Shown here piece by piece: positions 25,076 through 33,428 of a stretch of DNA of 51,976 nucleotides. Source of the DNA: Clostridiales bacterium (GTDB lineage: Bacteria; Bacillota; Clostridia; Christensenellales; Aristaeellaceae); NCBI GenBank assembly GCA_015056415.1, contig SVGJ01000013.1:1-51976 (forward strand), given 5' to 3'. The notes under the pieces were generated by a model. The model did not search any database and was not told where the DNA came from. It saw only the letters and a list, made by a program, of their open reading frames with translations. A program made the position numbers and the translations under genes. The first letter of the stretch is position 1. Every line of letters begins with the position of its first letter.

Positions 25076-25585
25076 ATGGCATCCAAGGTTGGTAAGCTCA
25101 TCAAGGAAGCCCGCACGGGGGCGGATCTCACCCAGGAAAAGCTGGCGAAGAAGGTCGGCGGCGGCCTGACGGCCAACGACATCAGCAAGGCGGAGCGTGG
25201 CGAGAAGGAACTGTCTCAGGCACAGCTGAAGTCCATCGCCAAGATCTGCGGTGTGACCCAGGCTTCGCTGCTCAACGCGGCCAAGGGCACCACTACCAAG
25301 AAGACCACCACCAAGAAAACCACCACCACTACCAAGAAGACCACCACGACTACCAAGCCTAAGACGCCCAGCAACGCTAACACGACCATGAAGGTGACTA
25401 CCACAGAGAAGAAGCTCATCGAGTATTACCGCCTGGCGGACAGTGATACCAAGAAGGCCGCCACCAAGGTGCTCAAGGGCGAGTGCGGCGAGTTCATCAC
25501 CAGCCTGGTGGGCGGCGGCACCGGCGCTGCGGATGGCCTGACGGACGTCATCGGCGATGTGCTGGAGAACCTGTTTGGCAAGTAA
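25076..25585 (+). CDS. XRE-type HTH protein with Thr/Lys-repeat linker
   Basis: A 169-aa protein in three parts. Residues 4-66 form an XRE helix-turn-helix (LIKEARTGADLTQEKLAKKV, NDISKAERGEKELSQAQL, then AKICGV). Residues 72-94 are a low-complexity tract of threonine runs split by paired lysines, followed by a Pro/Asn/Thr stretch to 110. Residues 110-169 form a helical domain (LIEYYRLADSDTKKAATKVL) ending in glycine-rich GGGTGAADG and an amphipathic tail, VIGDVLENLF. The linker would be flexible and basic. The ATG at 25076 follows AGGAGG. It probably binds the tandem palindromes upstream and controls itself and the divergent 78-aa gene. The arrangement is not one I recognise. Confidence 0.88.
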   Translation: MASKVGKLIKEARTGADLTQEKLAKKVGGGLTANDISKAERGEKELSQAQLKSIAKICGVTQASLLNAAKGTTTKKTTTKKTTTTTKKTTTTTKPKTPSNANTTMKVTTTEKKLIEYYRLADSDTKKAATKVLKGECGEFITSLVGGGTGAADGLTDVIGDVLENLFGK

Positions 25586-25594
25586 GGAGCCGGC

Positions 25595-25960
25595 ATGAAA
25601 TACCCCTGGATCGACACGTATCTCCTGGGCAAGCCCGGCGTGACCCGCAACGATGAAAACTGGAACTGGCAGCGCTACATGCTGGGTGATAAGATGTTTG
25701 CCGCCGTTTGCCTGGACGATAACGACGTGCCATACTGCATCACCATGAAGCTGGATCCCCTGGAGGGGGAGATGCTGCGCAGGCAGTATGCGGACATTTT
25801 TCCCGGCCACTACATGAACAAGCTGCACTGGAATTCCGTCCGCCCCGATGGGGACGTGCCGGACGATTTGCTGCGGCACATGCTGGATGAATCCTACCGG
25901 CTGATCCTGAAAGGCTTCAGCAAAAAGAAGCAGGCTGAACTGCTGGGAGGCCAGGCATGA
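25595..25960 (+). CDS. MmcQ/YjbR-family protein
   Basis: A 121-aa protein of the MmcQ/YjbR family, named for its double-wing DNA-binding fold (CyaY-like), with unclear function. YITMKLDP-type core residues appear as YCITMKLDPLEGEML, and GHYMNKLHWNSVRPDG followed by LLRHMLDESYRLILKGFSKKKQ is the family's C-terminal signature. The ATG at 25595 has AAGGAG six bases upstream. It follows the XRE gene by nine bases and overlaps the 53-aa gene by four, so all are one operon. Confidence 0.9.
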   Translation: MKYPWIDTYLLGKPGVTRNDENWNWQRYMLGDKMFAAVCLDDNDVPYCITMKLDPLEGEMLRRQYADIFPGHYMNKLHWNSVRPDGDVPDDLLRHMLDESYRLILKGFSKKKQAELLGGQA

Positions 25961-26118
25961 AAAAGATGATCCCCCTGAAGAAGCAGAGCAAGCGCGCCCA
26001 GCGGGAGTATCACCTGAGCCGGCGCGGCTCCTGGGGCGAGGTGAACCCCATAACGCGCACAGTGGAGAGCAAAAAGGTCTACAGCCGCAAAAAGCTGAAA
26101 AGACCGGAGACGGAGTGA
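25957..26118 (+). CDS. 53-aa basic protein, unknown
   Basis: A very basic 53-residue protein opening with KKMIPLKKQSKRAQREYH (residues 2-19) and continuing RRGSWGEVNPITR to a Lys/Arg-rich end. Similar short basic proteins with 'IPL.KQSK.AQ..Y...RGSW...NP.TR' occur in many Clostridia, to my recollection, without assigned function. The ATG overlaps the MmcQ-like stop (ATGA) and has GGGAGG six bases upstream. The composition suits binding to nucleic acid, but that is inference. Followed two bases later by the HAD gene. Confidence 0.8.
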   Translation: MKKMIPLKKQSKRAQREYHLSRRGSWGEVNPITRTVESKKVYSRKKLKRPETE

Positions 26119-26120
26119 GC

Positions 26121-26789
26121 ATGATAAAGGCCGTCATCTTTGATATGTACGAAACGCTGATAACGCTTTTTGAAGCACCGCCGTATTTCAGCGCTGAAAT
26201 GGCGGCGGACGCTGGGCTCTCTGCGGAGGCTTTCCGTGCCGATTGGTATCCCTCGGAGCAGGATCGCACGTTGGGGCGGCTCAGCCTGGAGCAGGCATTG
26301 ACGCCCATCCTGGTGAAGCATGGCCGCTACTCCGATGCGCTGCTTGACCTGATGGGGGAGAAGCGTAGGGCGGCCAAGCGCGCGTCCTTCGATCACCTGC
26401 ACCCGGAGATCCTGCCCATGCTGCAAGCGCTGCAGGCGCGGGGTATTCGCATCGGGCTGATCACCAACTGCTTTCTGGAGGAGGCGGAGTACATCCGCCA
26501 AAGCGAGCTGTACCCATTTTTTCACACCGCGATGCTTTCCTGCGTGGAGGGGCTGGCCAAGCCGGACAGGGCGATCTTCGACCGGTGCGTGGCCAGACTG
26601 GGCGTTTCGCCCGGAGAGTGCCTCTATGTGGGCGACGGCGGCAGCCACGAGCTGGAAACAGCCCGTGAGCTGGGCATGCAAACGGCCCAGGCGGCGTGGT
26701 ATCTGAAGGAGGGCGTCCCTCAGCCCTGCGGAAGGAAGCACGGATTTACCCAGCTGGAAGCACCCATGGATGTGCTGGGGATGCTGTGA
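26121..26789 (+). CDS. HAD-superfamily hydrolase
   Basis: A 222-aa haloacid-dehalogenase-like enzyme with the small helical (type I) cap. Motif I is VIFDMYETL: the usual acid Asp at +2 is replaced by Tyr after the nucleophile Asp-Met (DMYET), as in several phosphatase/dehalogenase-like branches. LITNCF is motif II, GLAKPDRAIFDRC motif III, and YVGDGGSHELETARELGM motif IV. The ATG at 26121 is chosen (GGAG five bases before); a GTG at 26115 that overlaps the preceding stop is an alternative adding two residues. Substrate unknown. Confidence 0.88.
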   Translation: MIKAVIFDMYETLITLFEAPPYFSAEMAADAGLSAEAFRADWYPSEQDRTLGRLSLEQALTPILVKHGRYSDALLDLMGEKRRAAKRASFDHLHPEILPMLQALQARGIRIGLITNCFLEEAEYIRQSELYPFFHTAMLSCVEGLAKPDRAIFDRCVARLGVSPGECLYVGDGGSHELETARELGMQTAQAAWYLKEGVPQPCGRKHGFTQLEAPMDVLGML

Positions 26790-26806
26790 AAAGGAGAAAG
26801 CCTATC

Positions 26807-27211
26807 ATGAATGAAGATTTTGATATGGATGCCTTGATGGACGAAATGACCGCCCGCATTGAGGATGCGGTGGAAAACGCTGTGGAGGATCAGGTGGCGG
26901 ATGCCGTGACCTGCGCCGTGCAGAATACGCTTCCGGAGGTCATGGGGGAGTGCTTTGCTGACTTTGAATTCGTGCTGCCCAACGGAACCATCGTCAGGCC
27001 GCGGCAGTACATGAAGCTGCTCAGCCCGGGCAAGACCAAGCTGCTGCTTTGCTATGGCGGCCTGAAGGTAGATGGCACAACCCTGATGGTGCAGACGCGG
27101 GTCAGCAGCTGGGAGACCATTGCGGTTTATCCCAGCCGGGAAGAGGCTATTGAGGCCTTGGCGAAGGTAAAAAACGCCATGGAGGCCCACAGGGAGATGC
27201 TGGAATTGTAA
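26807..27211 (+). CDS. 134-aa acidic protein, unknown
   Basis: A 134-aa protein. Residues 1-50 are strongly acidic and likely helical or coiled coil (MDALMDEMTARIEDAVENAV, EDQVADAVTCAVQ). Residues 51-134 look like a small beta-rich domain (FVLPNGTIVRPRQYMKLL, KTKLLLCYGGLKVDGTTLMV, ETIAVYPSREEAIEAL). No family is recognised. The ATG at 26807 has AAGGAG upstream. It is 17 bases after the HAD gene and ends the operon before a strong hairpin. Confidence 0.75.
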   Translation: MNEDFDMDALMDEMTARIEDAVENAVEDQVADAVTCAVQNTLPEVMGECFADFEFVLPNGTIVRPRQYMKLLSPGKTKLLLCYGGLKVDGTTLMVQTRVSSWETIAVYPSREEAIEALAKVKNAMEAHREMLEL

Positions 27212-27254
27212 AGTCTCTCTTTACACAGAAAAGGCGGATATGGTGTGTAACGGA

Positions 27255-27292
27255 AAACCCTCTGCATGAAATGCAAATCATGCAGAGGGTTT
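27255..27292. terminator. Bidirectional terminator
   Basis: A 15-bp perfect stem: 27255-27269 with 27278-27292, flanked by A-runs on one side and T-rich TTTGTTGAGTTT on the other. It serves the convergent 134-aa and GH13 genes. Confidence 0.9.
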
Positions 27293-27307
27293 GTTGAGTT
27301 TATGTGC

Positions 27308-29065
27308 TTACCTGCGGATGGTGAAGACCTCTTTTCCGTGCTTGTCCGCCACATGGCCCAGCGCGTCCGTGCCGTTCAGGAAACGGGTGATGGTCAGCGT
27401 GTCGTCATCGATGACCTCCACCTGGCAATGGCCGTACTTCAGCACGACGCTTTCCTGGTGGTGGGTCAGCTTGGCGGCAACGAAATCGTGGAGCGCCTTG
27501 TCCTGGCGTGCCCAGGGGAAGGGACGGCGGCAGAAGGGATCGCGGCAGCCGGTGAGTCCTGCTTCGTCGCCGTAATAAACGGTGGGGCAGCCGGGCAGCG
27601 CGCACAGGAGATCCACGCAGAGCTTGTAGCGGCGCACGGCCAGCTCATATTCGGCGGGGGTGAGGCGCAGCGCCTGCTGATCCGCCTTGCACAGGTCGTT
27701 GCCCTCGCGGCCGCAGAGGGTGTTAAGCGCCCGGGGCCTGTCGTGAGAGCCAATGAGGTTCATCAGCGAATAGCGGAACTGCGGCGGATACACCTCGGCC
27801 TGATGGTTGATGAGCCGGGCAAGATCGTACGCCGTTCCCTGGCTGGTGGCGAAGGCCAAAATGGCGTCCCGCAGGGGATAATTCATCACCGAGTCCAGCG
27901 TATCGCCGGTGCAGTAGCAGCGCAGCTCACCATAGGAGACCTTTGCGCTGGCGTCCTCCCAAACCTCGCCCAGAACGAGCGCCTGGGGATCGGCCTTCTT
28001 GGCGGAAACACGGAGCTTGCGCAGAAAATCCATGGAGAGCTCGTCCGCCACGTCCAGCCGCCAGCCGGAGGAGCCGGCGTGGATCCAGCGGGGAACGATG
28101 CCTTCCTGATCACGGAACATGAAGTCCTGGTAGGATGGGTTGTCCTTGCGGCAGGCCGGCAGCGAGGGGATGCCCCACCAGCAGGTGTAGTCATCCCGGG
28201 AGCCCTTGAAGGTGTACCAGTCATAGTAGGGGGATTCAGGCCCCTGATAGGCGCCGATGGAATCGTAGTGGCCGAAATGGTTGAAGTACAGGCTGTCCTC
28301 GCCGGTGTGGGAGAACACGCCGTCCAGGATCACATCCATCCCCTGCGCTTTGGCGGCGCGGCACAATTCACGGAACTCTTCTTCGGTGCCCAGCAGGGGA
28401 TCGATCTTCGTGTAATCGCCGGTGTCGTAGCGGTGATTGGAGCGGGCACGGAAGATGGGATTCAGATAGATCACATCTACGCCCAGTTCCTTGAGGTAGG
28501 AGAGCTTCTCCCGGATGCCGGTGAGCGTGCCGCCGAAGAAATCCAGCGCCATGTGGTCGCCGCTGCGGGGGTCGCTGTCGGCCAGAAGATCCTCATCCCA
28601 GCTTTGGTGGATGTGGCGGTCGGTGCGATCATCCACGGAAGCGGTGGCGGCGCGATGAAAACGGTCGGGGAAAATCTGATAGATATTCGCGCCGTGAATG
28701 AAATTCGGCGTGGTGAAGGAAGGATCGTACACCGTGATCTGGAAGGACTGAATGCCCTCCGGCCACACACGGCCCTCGCCGCCCAGCATATCCTCGCGGT
28801 TACCGTAGCGCAGGATGCGGCCATCCTGGTGGTAGATGATGAAATCGTACCAGAACAGGCCAGGTTCCTCCGGCATGAAGACGGTATACGTCCATGCCTT
28901 GTCGCCATCGAACTGCATGGGGTAGGCAAGCTCCCGCCCTGCCCAGGTGCGCAGCACCACGCAGGCTGCCTCATCGCTGAGGAAGCGGATGGTCACGGGC
29001 GTACCTGCCGGCGCGGGGCCGGAGGGCTGGCGGAAGAGCGGGGAGTGGGAATCGTGGAGCAGCAT
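27308..29065 (-). CDS. GH13 alpha-amylase/neopullulanase-type glycosidase (cytoplasmic)
   Basis: A 585-aa glycoside hydrolase that cuts alpha-glucans or maltodextrins. The N-terminal 110 residues form a beta-sandwich (CBM34-like); the catalytic barrel follows with ILDGVFSHTG (D248, H253), GWRLDVADEL (nucleophile D338), VLGEVWED (acid E367) and GSHDRPR (D442). No signal peptide, so it acts inside the cell, in keeping with the adjacent glycogen phosphorylase. The ATG at 29065 is preceded by AAGGAGAA. It probably shares the glgP transcript, with a hairpin array in between. It may debranch or hydrolyse glycogen-derived or imported dextrins. Confidence 0.93.
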   Translation of the reverse strand: MLLHDSHSPLFRQPSGPAPAGTPVTIRFLSDEAACVVLRTWAGRELAYPMQFDGDKAWTYTVFMPEEPGLFWYDFIIYHQDGRILRYGNREDMLGGEGRVWPEGIQSFQITVYDPSFTTPNFIHGANIYQIFPDRFHRAATASVDDRTDRHIHQSWDEDLLADSDPRSGDHMALDFFGGTLTGIREKLSYLKELGVDVIYLNPIFRARSNHRYDTGDYTKIDPLLGTEEEFRELCRAAKAQGMDVILDGVFSHTGEDSLYFNHFGHYDSIGAYQGPESPYYDWYTFKGSRDDYTCWWGIPSLPACRKDNPSYQDFMFRDQEGIVPRWIHAGSSGWRLDVADELSMDFLRKLRVSAKKADPQALVLGEVWEDASAKVSYGELRCYCTGDTLDSVMNYPLRDAILAFATSQGTAYDLARLINHQAEVYPPQFRYSLMNLIGSHDRPRALNTLCGREGNDLCKADQQALRLTPAEYELAVRRYKLCVDLLCALPGCPTVYYGDEAGLTGCRDPFCRRPFPWARQDKALHDFVAAKLTHHQESVVLKYGHCQVEVIDDDTLTITRFLNGTDALGHVADKHGKEVFTIRR

Positions 29066-29087
29066 GGTGGATTCTCCTTAAAGAAAT

Positions 29088-29112
29088 CCCGGAGCGGGGT
29101 GACCGTTCCGGG
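29088..29112. other. Hairpin before GH13 gene
   Basis: A 10-bp stem with one wobble (29088-29097 with 29103-29112, loop GGTGA). On the minus strand it is followed by ATTTCTTT and then the ribosome binding site, so it might be an attenuator or an mRNA-stabilising structure. Confidence 0.5.
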
Positions 29113-29200
29113 GCTTTTGTTTGGTTATGTTTTTTTTCTGGCAACGCTCACGCATCGCACCGTACCCCTCCTGCTGATATGCGTACGCATGCCTTCCTCA

Positions 29201-29302
29201 AAAGGGGAGTCCAGGGGGCCGAAGGGCCCTTTGGTGGAGGAGTCCGGAGGAGGCAGAGCCTCCCCTGGCAAGGGATCCCTAAGGGGACGGAGTCCCCTTA
29301 GG
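29201..29302. repeat. Three tandem 34-nt hairpin units
   Basis: On the minus strand, units begin at 29302, 29268 and 29234, each exactly 34 nt. Each starts CC(T/A), forms a stem of about 10-11 bp around a 3-4 base loop, and ends in a 9-base pyrimidine-rich linker. Unit 1 is a perfect palindrome (CCTAAGGGGAC with GTCCCCTTAGG); units 2 and 3 have mismatched stems. Unit 1 overlaps the last codons of glgP and could act as its terminator or 3' stabiliser. Confidence 0.8.
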
Positions 29303-31754
29303 CGTGCTTCATGGGGTCGAGATGCCAGATGGTGTCGTTGTATTCGCGGATGGTGCGGTCGGAGGAGAAAACGCCGGACATGGCGGTGTTGGTGATAGCC
29401 ATCTTCAGCCACTTCTCGCGGTCGGCGTAGTCAGCATTCAGGCGGCGCTGAGCCATGGAGTAGGAGCCGAAGTCCTTCAGAACAAAGTAGGGATCGGCCA
29501 TGTTGCCGTAATCGCCGATGAGCAGGCTGTGGTACAGCTCCTGCAGCACGGTGGCATTGTTGGGGAACAGGGTGCCGTCGATCATCTGGGTCAGGGCCTG
29601 ACGGATCTCCTGGTTGGTCTCGTAGATCTGCATGGGGTTGTAGTTGCGCTCGCGGTACATATCGCGCACGGTGTCGCTGCGCATACCGAAGATATAGATG
29701 TTGTCCATGCCGACCTGCTGGCTGATCTCCACATTGGCGCCGTCCATGGTGCCGATGGTCACAGCGCCGTTCATCATGTACTTCATGTTGCCGGTGCCGC
29801 TGGCCTCCTTGGAGGCGGTGGAGAGCTGCTCGGACACTTCCGCGGCGGGGATGAGGATCTCAGCGGTGGAAACGTCGTAGTTCTCCAGGAAGACCACCTG
29901 CAGGTACTTGCTGGCGCGGGGATGCTTGGCGATCAGGGTGCTCAGGGCATTGATGAAGCGGATGATCTGCTTGGCGCGGTAGTATCCGGGAGAGGCCTTA
30001 GCGCCGAAGAAGAACACGCGGGGCTCCATGGTGAAGGATTCGTCGTTGACGATGCGGTTATACAGCACCAGGATGTGCAGAGCGTTCAGCATCTGACGCT
30101 TGTACTCATGCAGGCGCTTGGACTGAGCGTCGAAAATGAAGGTGGGGTCCACGTCGATGCCCTGGCGGTCCTTGACCAGCTTGGCCAGGCGCTGCTTGTT
30201 GTGCAGTTTGATCTCGGCGAACTTCTCGCGGAAGGCGGGATCACCCGCGAAGGGCATGAGCTTCTCCAGCTGCTCGGGATCCTTGATCCATTCGGTGCCG
30301 ATGGATTCCTTGATCAGGCTGGTCAGCTCAGGGTTGCAGCTCATCAGCCAGCGGCGATGGGTGATACCGTTGGTGATGGCGCTGAACTTCTCAGGCATAA
30401 CGATGTTGAAATCGCGGAAGGTCTCGTCCTTGAGGATCTCGCCGTGGAGCATGGACACGCCGTTCACCGAGAAGGACAAGGCGATGCACAGGTTGGCGAT
30501 GTGGATCTGACCGTAGGAGATCACAGCCATCTGGCCGATGCGCTCCCACTGGCCGGGGAAGATATTCCACAGGCGGGCGCAGAAGCGGCGGTTAATCTCC
30601 TCGATGATCTGGTACAGGCGGGGCAGCAGCTGCTGCATCATGCCCTCGGGCCACTTTTCCAGGGCCTCGGCCATGATGGTGTGGTTGGTGTAAGCGAAGG
30701 TCTTCTGCACGATGGCGGAAGCCTCGTCCCAGCCCAGGCCTTCCTCGTCCATGAGCAGGCGCATCATCTCGGGGATGGCCACGCCGGGGTGAGTATCGTT
30801 GATGTGGATGCAGACCTTCTCGGGCAGCTTGGAGAAATCGTTGCCGTGCAGCTTCTTGAAATCGCGCAGGATGTACTGCAGGGTGGCGGAGGTGAAGAAG
30901 TACTGCTGCTTGAGGCGGAGCATCTTGCCCTCGTAGTGGTTGTCTTCGGGGTAGAGGACCTTGGAGATCGTCTCAGCCAGCTCGATTTCCTCCACGGCCT
31001 GCACATACTTGCCCTGGCCGAAGGAGTTCAGATCGATGCGCTTGGGGCTGCGGGCAGACCACATACGCAGGGTGTTGACGGTGGCGGTGTCGTAGCCGAC
31101 GATGGGCATATCGTAGGGAACGGCCTCCACGGTGTTGTAATCGCGGTGGACGTACTTGGTCACGCCATCGACCTCCACGGTATCCACATGACCGCCGAAG
31201 TGCACCTCGCAGGAATCCTCCATCACGGCCATTTCCCAGGAGTTGCCGTTGTCCAGCCAGGAGTCGGGCAGCTCCACCTGCTGGCCGTCCACGATCTTCT
31301 GGCGGAACAGGCCGTATTCATAGCGGATGGTGCAGCCCATGGCGGGCAGATCCAGAGAGGACAGGCTGTCCAGGAAGCAGGCAGCCAGGCGGCCCAGGCC
31401 GCCGTTGCCCAGGCCGGGTTCGGGTTCTTCCTTCAGGATGGAATCAATGTCGATGCCCAGCTCGTTCAGGGCCTCGCGGTAGGTATCGGTGGAGACAAGG
31501 TTCAGCATATTGCAGTACATGCTGCGGCCCATCAGGAATTCCACAGAGAGGTAGTACAGGCGCTTGGACTTGCTGTTCTTGCGGTCCTCGCGGGAAATCA
31601 GGTACTTCTGCATGATCTGGTCGCGAACGGTGGTGGCCACGGCCTTGTAGATCTGCTGCTGGGTGGCCTCCTGAATGGTGCGGCCATTGTAGCGCTGCAG
31701 CTTGCCAATAATGGAAGCTTTGATGGATTCTTTATCAAAAGAAGTCGTAGGCAT
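29298..31754 (-). CDS. glgP: Glycogen/alpha-glucan phosphorylase
   Basis: An 818-aa PLP enzyme that releases glucose-1-phosphate from alpha-1,4-glucans. The PLP-binding lysine is in GTGNMKYMMNGA (about residue 657), followed by TIGTMDGANVEI. N-terminal EEPEPGLGNGGLGRLAACFLDS (about 104-125) and YGLFRQKIVDGQQ are also typical. Length is standard for the family. The ATG at 31754 has AGGAGGAG upstream and a consensus promoter. With the GH13 enzyme downstream it makes a glucan-breakdown unit; no glycogen synthesis gene is in the window. Confidence 0.97.
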   Translation of the reverse strand: MPTTSFDKESIKASIIGKLQRYNGRTIQEATQQQIYKAVATTVRDQIMQKYLISREDRKNSKSKRLYYLSVEFLMGRSMYCNMLNLVSTDTYREALNELGIDIDSILKEEPEPGLGNGGLGRLAACFLDSLSSLDLPAMGCTIRYEYGLFRQKIVDGQQVELPDSWLDNGNSWEMAVMEDSCEVHFGGHVDTVEVDGVTKYVHRDYNTVEAVPYDMPIVGYDTATVNTLRMWSARSPKRIDLNSFGQGKYVQAVEEIELAETISKVLYPEDNHYEGKMLRLKQQYFFTSATLQYILRDFKKLHGNDFSKLPEKVCIHINDTHPGVAIPEMMRLLMDEEGLGWDEASAIVQKTFAYTNHTIMAEALEKWPEGMMQQLLPRLYQIIEEINRRFCARLWNIFPGQWERIGQMAVISYGQIHIANLCIALSFSVNGVSMLHGEILKDETFRDFNIVMPEKFSAITNGITHRRWLMSCNPELTSLIKESIGTEWIKDPEQLEKLMPFAGDPAFREKFAEIKLHNKQRLAKLVKDRQGIDVDPTFIFDAQSKRLHEYKRQMLNALHILVLYNRIVNDESFTMEPRVFFFGAKASPGYYRAKQIIRFINALSTLIAKHPRASKYLQVVFLENYDVSTAEILIPAAEVSEQLSTASKEASGTGNMKYMMNGAVTIGTMDGANVEISQQVGMDNIYIFGMRSDTVRDMYRERNYNPMQIYETNQEIRQALTQMIDGTLFPNNATVLQELYHSLLIGDYGNMADPYFVLKDFGSYSMAQRRLNADYADREKWLKMAITNTAMSGVFSSDRTIREYNDTIWHLDPMKHA

Positions 31755-31816
31755 GAAGCTCCTCCTCGTTGGGTGTTCGGTATATCAAGGGCGGGCAGAT
31801 GGCCCGACAGTGCAAT

Positions 31817-31845
31817 AGTATACTACATTTTTCGTGAAAATACAA
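31817..31845 (-). promoter_or_regulatory. Promoter of glgP
   Basis: Minus strand: -35 TTGTAT (31845-31840), 17-bp spacer, -10 TATACT (31822-31817). Confidence 0.65.
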
Positions 31846-31904
31846 GGCTTTGCGGGGAATAAGGCCAAGATTGTGAATGCATGAACAATCCCGCCAAATA
31901 AGTG

Positions 31905-31940
31905 CCAAAAAGGAAAAAGAAGCGCCGTGTGGACGCTTCC
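31905..31940 (-). terminator. Terminator of M32-sirtuin-nitroreductase operon
   Basis: GAAGCG (31919-31924) pairs with CGCTTC (31934-31939), followed on the minus strand by TTTTTCCTTTTT. Confidence 0.85.
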
Positions 31941-31947
31941 GGAAAGG

Positions 31948-32697
31948 TTAAATGTGGAATTCTGCCCGGGCGAGGGGATCGCGCCTGGCGACGCCCAGAT
32001 GCCATGTGTGGGGTGTGGAGAACGCCAGCTCGGCATGGCAGAGGGCGATGCCCAGGTCCAGCTGCTGCCTGTCGGGCGTATCGATGATGAAATCGCCGTC
32101 CTTCACGCGCATCTCCCAGGGCTGCAGGTTCAGGGCGGAAGGCGCCAGCTGCACGGCTTCTGCGGCGCGCCGGAGCTCGCCGGGCCAGGTGTTGGGATCG
32201 TCATGACAGAGCCGGTCCAGGGGCTTGCGCCGGTGGCCAGGGGCGGAGGCGGCGCGGGCAGGCACGCCCACAGCGATGATTGCCAGCACGCTCTCATCAG
32301 CCAGAAGGGGGAGGTCGAGCTGCTTGCGCTTGTAGGTTCCCGCCACCCAGCAGGTGCCCAGCCCCAGAGCGGCGGCCTCCAGGCAGAAGGCCTCGCCCAG
32401 GACGCCGGCGTGGATGCGGCTGTGAGGCTCGCCGATGGAGGCAGCCAGCACCGCTACGGTGGTGCAGCCGGTGATCTTGCCATAGCCCAGCACGATGCCG
32501 GTGAAGATATCAGGCGAAACGGTGTGGAGCAAAAGCCTTGCGCCGGGCAGGGTATAGCGGGCAGCGGCGTAGCTCAGGGAAGCCCAGTCCGCCGTGGAAG
32601 GCGCGCCGTCATAGCTGCGGCAGGAATACCGGCTGGGGATCGCCTCGTACAGGCGGGCGCGCTGGGCGGGATTGAACAGCTTATCCAGGGTGATCAT
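31948..32697 (-). CDS. Nitroreductase-family protein
   Basis: A 249-aa flavoprotein-like enzyme of the nitroreductase family. RYSCRSYDG near residue 23 is the FMN-binding Arg-rich start, GVLGEAFCLEAAALGLGTCWVAG (about 98-120) the central helix-strand, and AVQLAPSALNLQPWEMRV (about 181-198) a second FMN-contact segment usually found N-terminally; the family's half-sites appear duplicated, as in the TM-nitroreductase subgroup. It may reduce quinones or nitro compounds using NAD(P)H. The start ATG overlaps the sirtuin stop (ATGA). Last gene of the operon. Confidence 0.88.
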   Translation of the reverse strand: MITLDKLFNPAQRARLYEAIPSRYSCRSYDGAPSTADWASLSYAAARYTLPGARLLLHTVSPDIFTGIVLGYGKITGCTTVAVLAASIGEPHSRIHAGVLGEAFCLEAAALGLGTCWVAGTYKRKQLDLPLLADESVLAIIAVGVPARAASAPGHRRKPLDRLCHDDPNTWPGELRRAAEAVQLAPSALNLQPWEMRVKDGDFIIDTPDRQQLDLGIALCHAELAFSTPHTWHLGVARRDPLARAEFHI

Positions 32698-33416
32698 ACG
32701 TCTGCTCCTTTCACTTTCAGGCGGGAAAGCACCTGAGCGACATTCTCGCGGATGATCAGCGTGGCAAGGCTGTCCATGGGCGTGGCGTCGCGGTTGATGA
32801 GAACCAGCTGGCTGCCCTTGAAGTAGCGGATCAGCCCTGCGGCGGGATACACGGTCAGGCTGGTGCCGGCCACAATGAGCGTGTCGGCTTGGCGCAGATG
32901 GTGGATGGACTGTGCCAGCACCTCATCCTCCAGGCCTTCCTCATAGAGCACTACGTCCGGCTTGACGCGGCCGCCGCAGGCGCACAGGGGGACGCCTTCG
33001 CTGTCACGGATGAACTCAGGGCCGTAGAACTTGCCGCAGGCCTGGCAGTAGTTGCGCCAGATGCTGCCGTGGAGCTCCAGCACGTTCCGGCTGCCTGCCT
33101 TCTGGTGCAATCCGTCGATGTTCTGGGTGATGACGGCGGTGAGCCTGCCTGCCTGCTCCAGTTCAGCCAGCTTCAGGTGGGCGGCGTTGGGCTGGGCGGT
33201 CAGGGGGAGCATCTTATCCCGGTAGAAGCGGAAGAATTCCCCGCTTTGGCGGTAGAAAAAGCTGTGGGAGAGGATCTCCTCGGGCGGGTAGGCGTAGCGC
33301 TGGCTGTACAGGCCGTCCGCGCTGCGGAAATCAGGGATACCCGATTCCGTGCTCACGCCCGCGCCGCCGAAGAACACGATGCGCCGGCTTTCATCAATGA
33401 CGCGCTGCAGCTCCAT
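32694..33416 (-). CDS. cobB: NAD-dependent protein deacylase (sirtuin)
   Basis: A 240-aa Sir2-family enzyme that removes acetyl or other acyl groups from lysines using NAD. FFGGAGVSTESGIPDFRS (about residues 15-32) and TQNIDGLHQKAG (about 97-108) bind NAD; ELHGS carries the catalytic His; the zinc ligands are CxxC in YCQACG and the pair in PLCACGG. VAGTSLTVYPAAGL completes the Rossmann fold. Small CobB/SrtN type with no extra domains. It is 12 bases after the M32 peptidase and overlaps the nitroreductase. Confidence 0.95.
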   Translation of the reverse strand: MELQRVIDESRRIVFFGGAGVSTESGIPDFRSADGLYSQRYAYPPEEILSHSFFYRQSGEFFRFYRDKMLPLTAQPNAAHLKLAELEQAGRLTAVITQNIDGLHQKAGSRNVLELHGSIWRNYCQACGKFYGPEFIRDSEGVPLCACGGRVKPDVVLYEEGLEDEVLAQSIHHLRQADTLIVAGTSLTVYPAAGLIRYFKGSQLVLINRDATPMDSLATLIIRENVAQVLSRLKVKGADV

Positions 33417-33428
33417 GGCGACTCTCCT

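Noticed and set aside
25289-25360. Thr/Lys-codon repeat as a microsatellite or CRISPR-like repeat
   Set aside because: The repeats are in frame within a coding gene, irregular, and have no spacers.
29304-31862. 852-aa plus-strand ORF opposite glgP
   Set aside because: Antisense shadow; the minus strand encodes a complete glycogen phosphorylase.
32694-33416. Sirtuin as part of an anti-phage defence system
   Set aside because: It is a small stand-alone CobB-type protein with zinc site; its neighbours are a peptidase and a nitroreductase, not defence partners.
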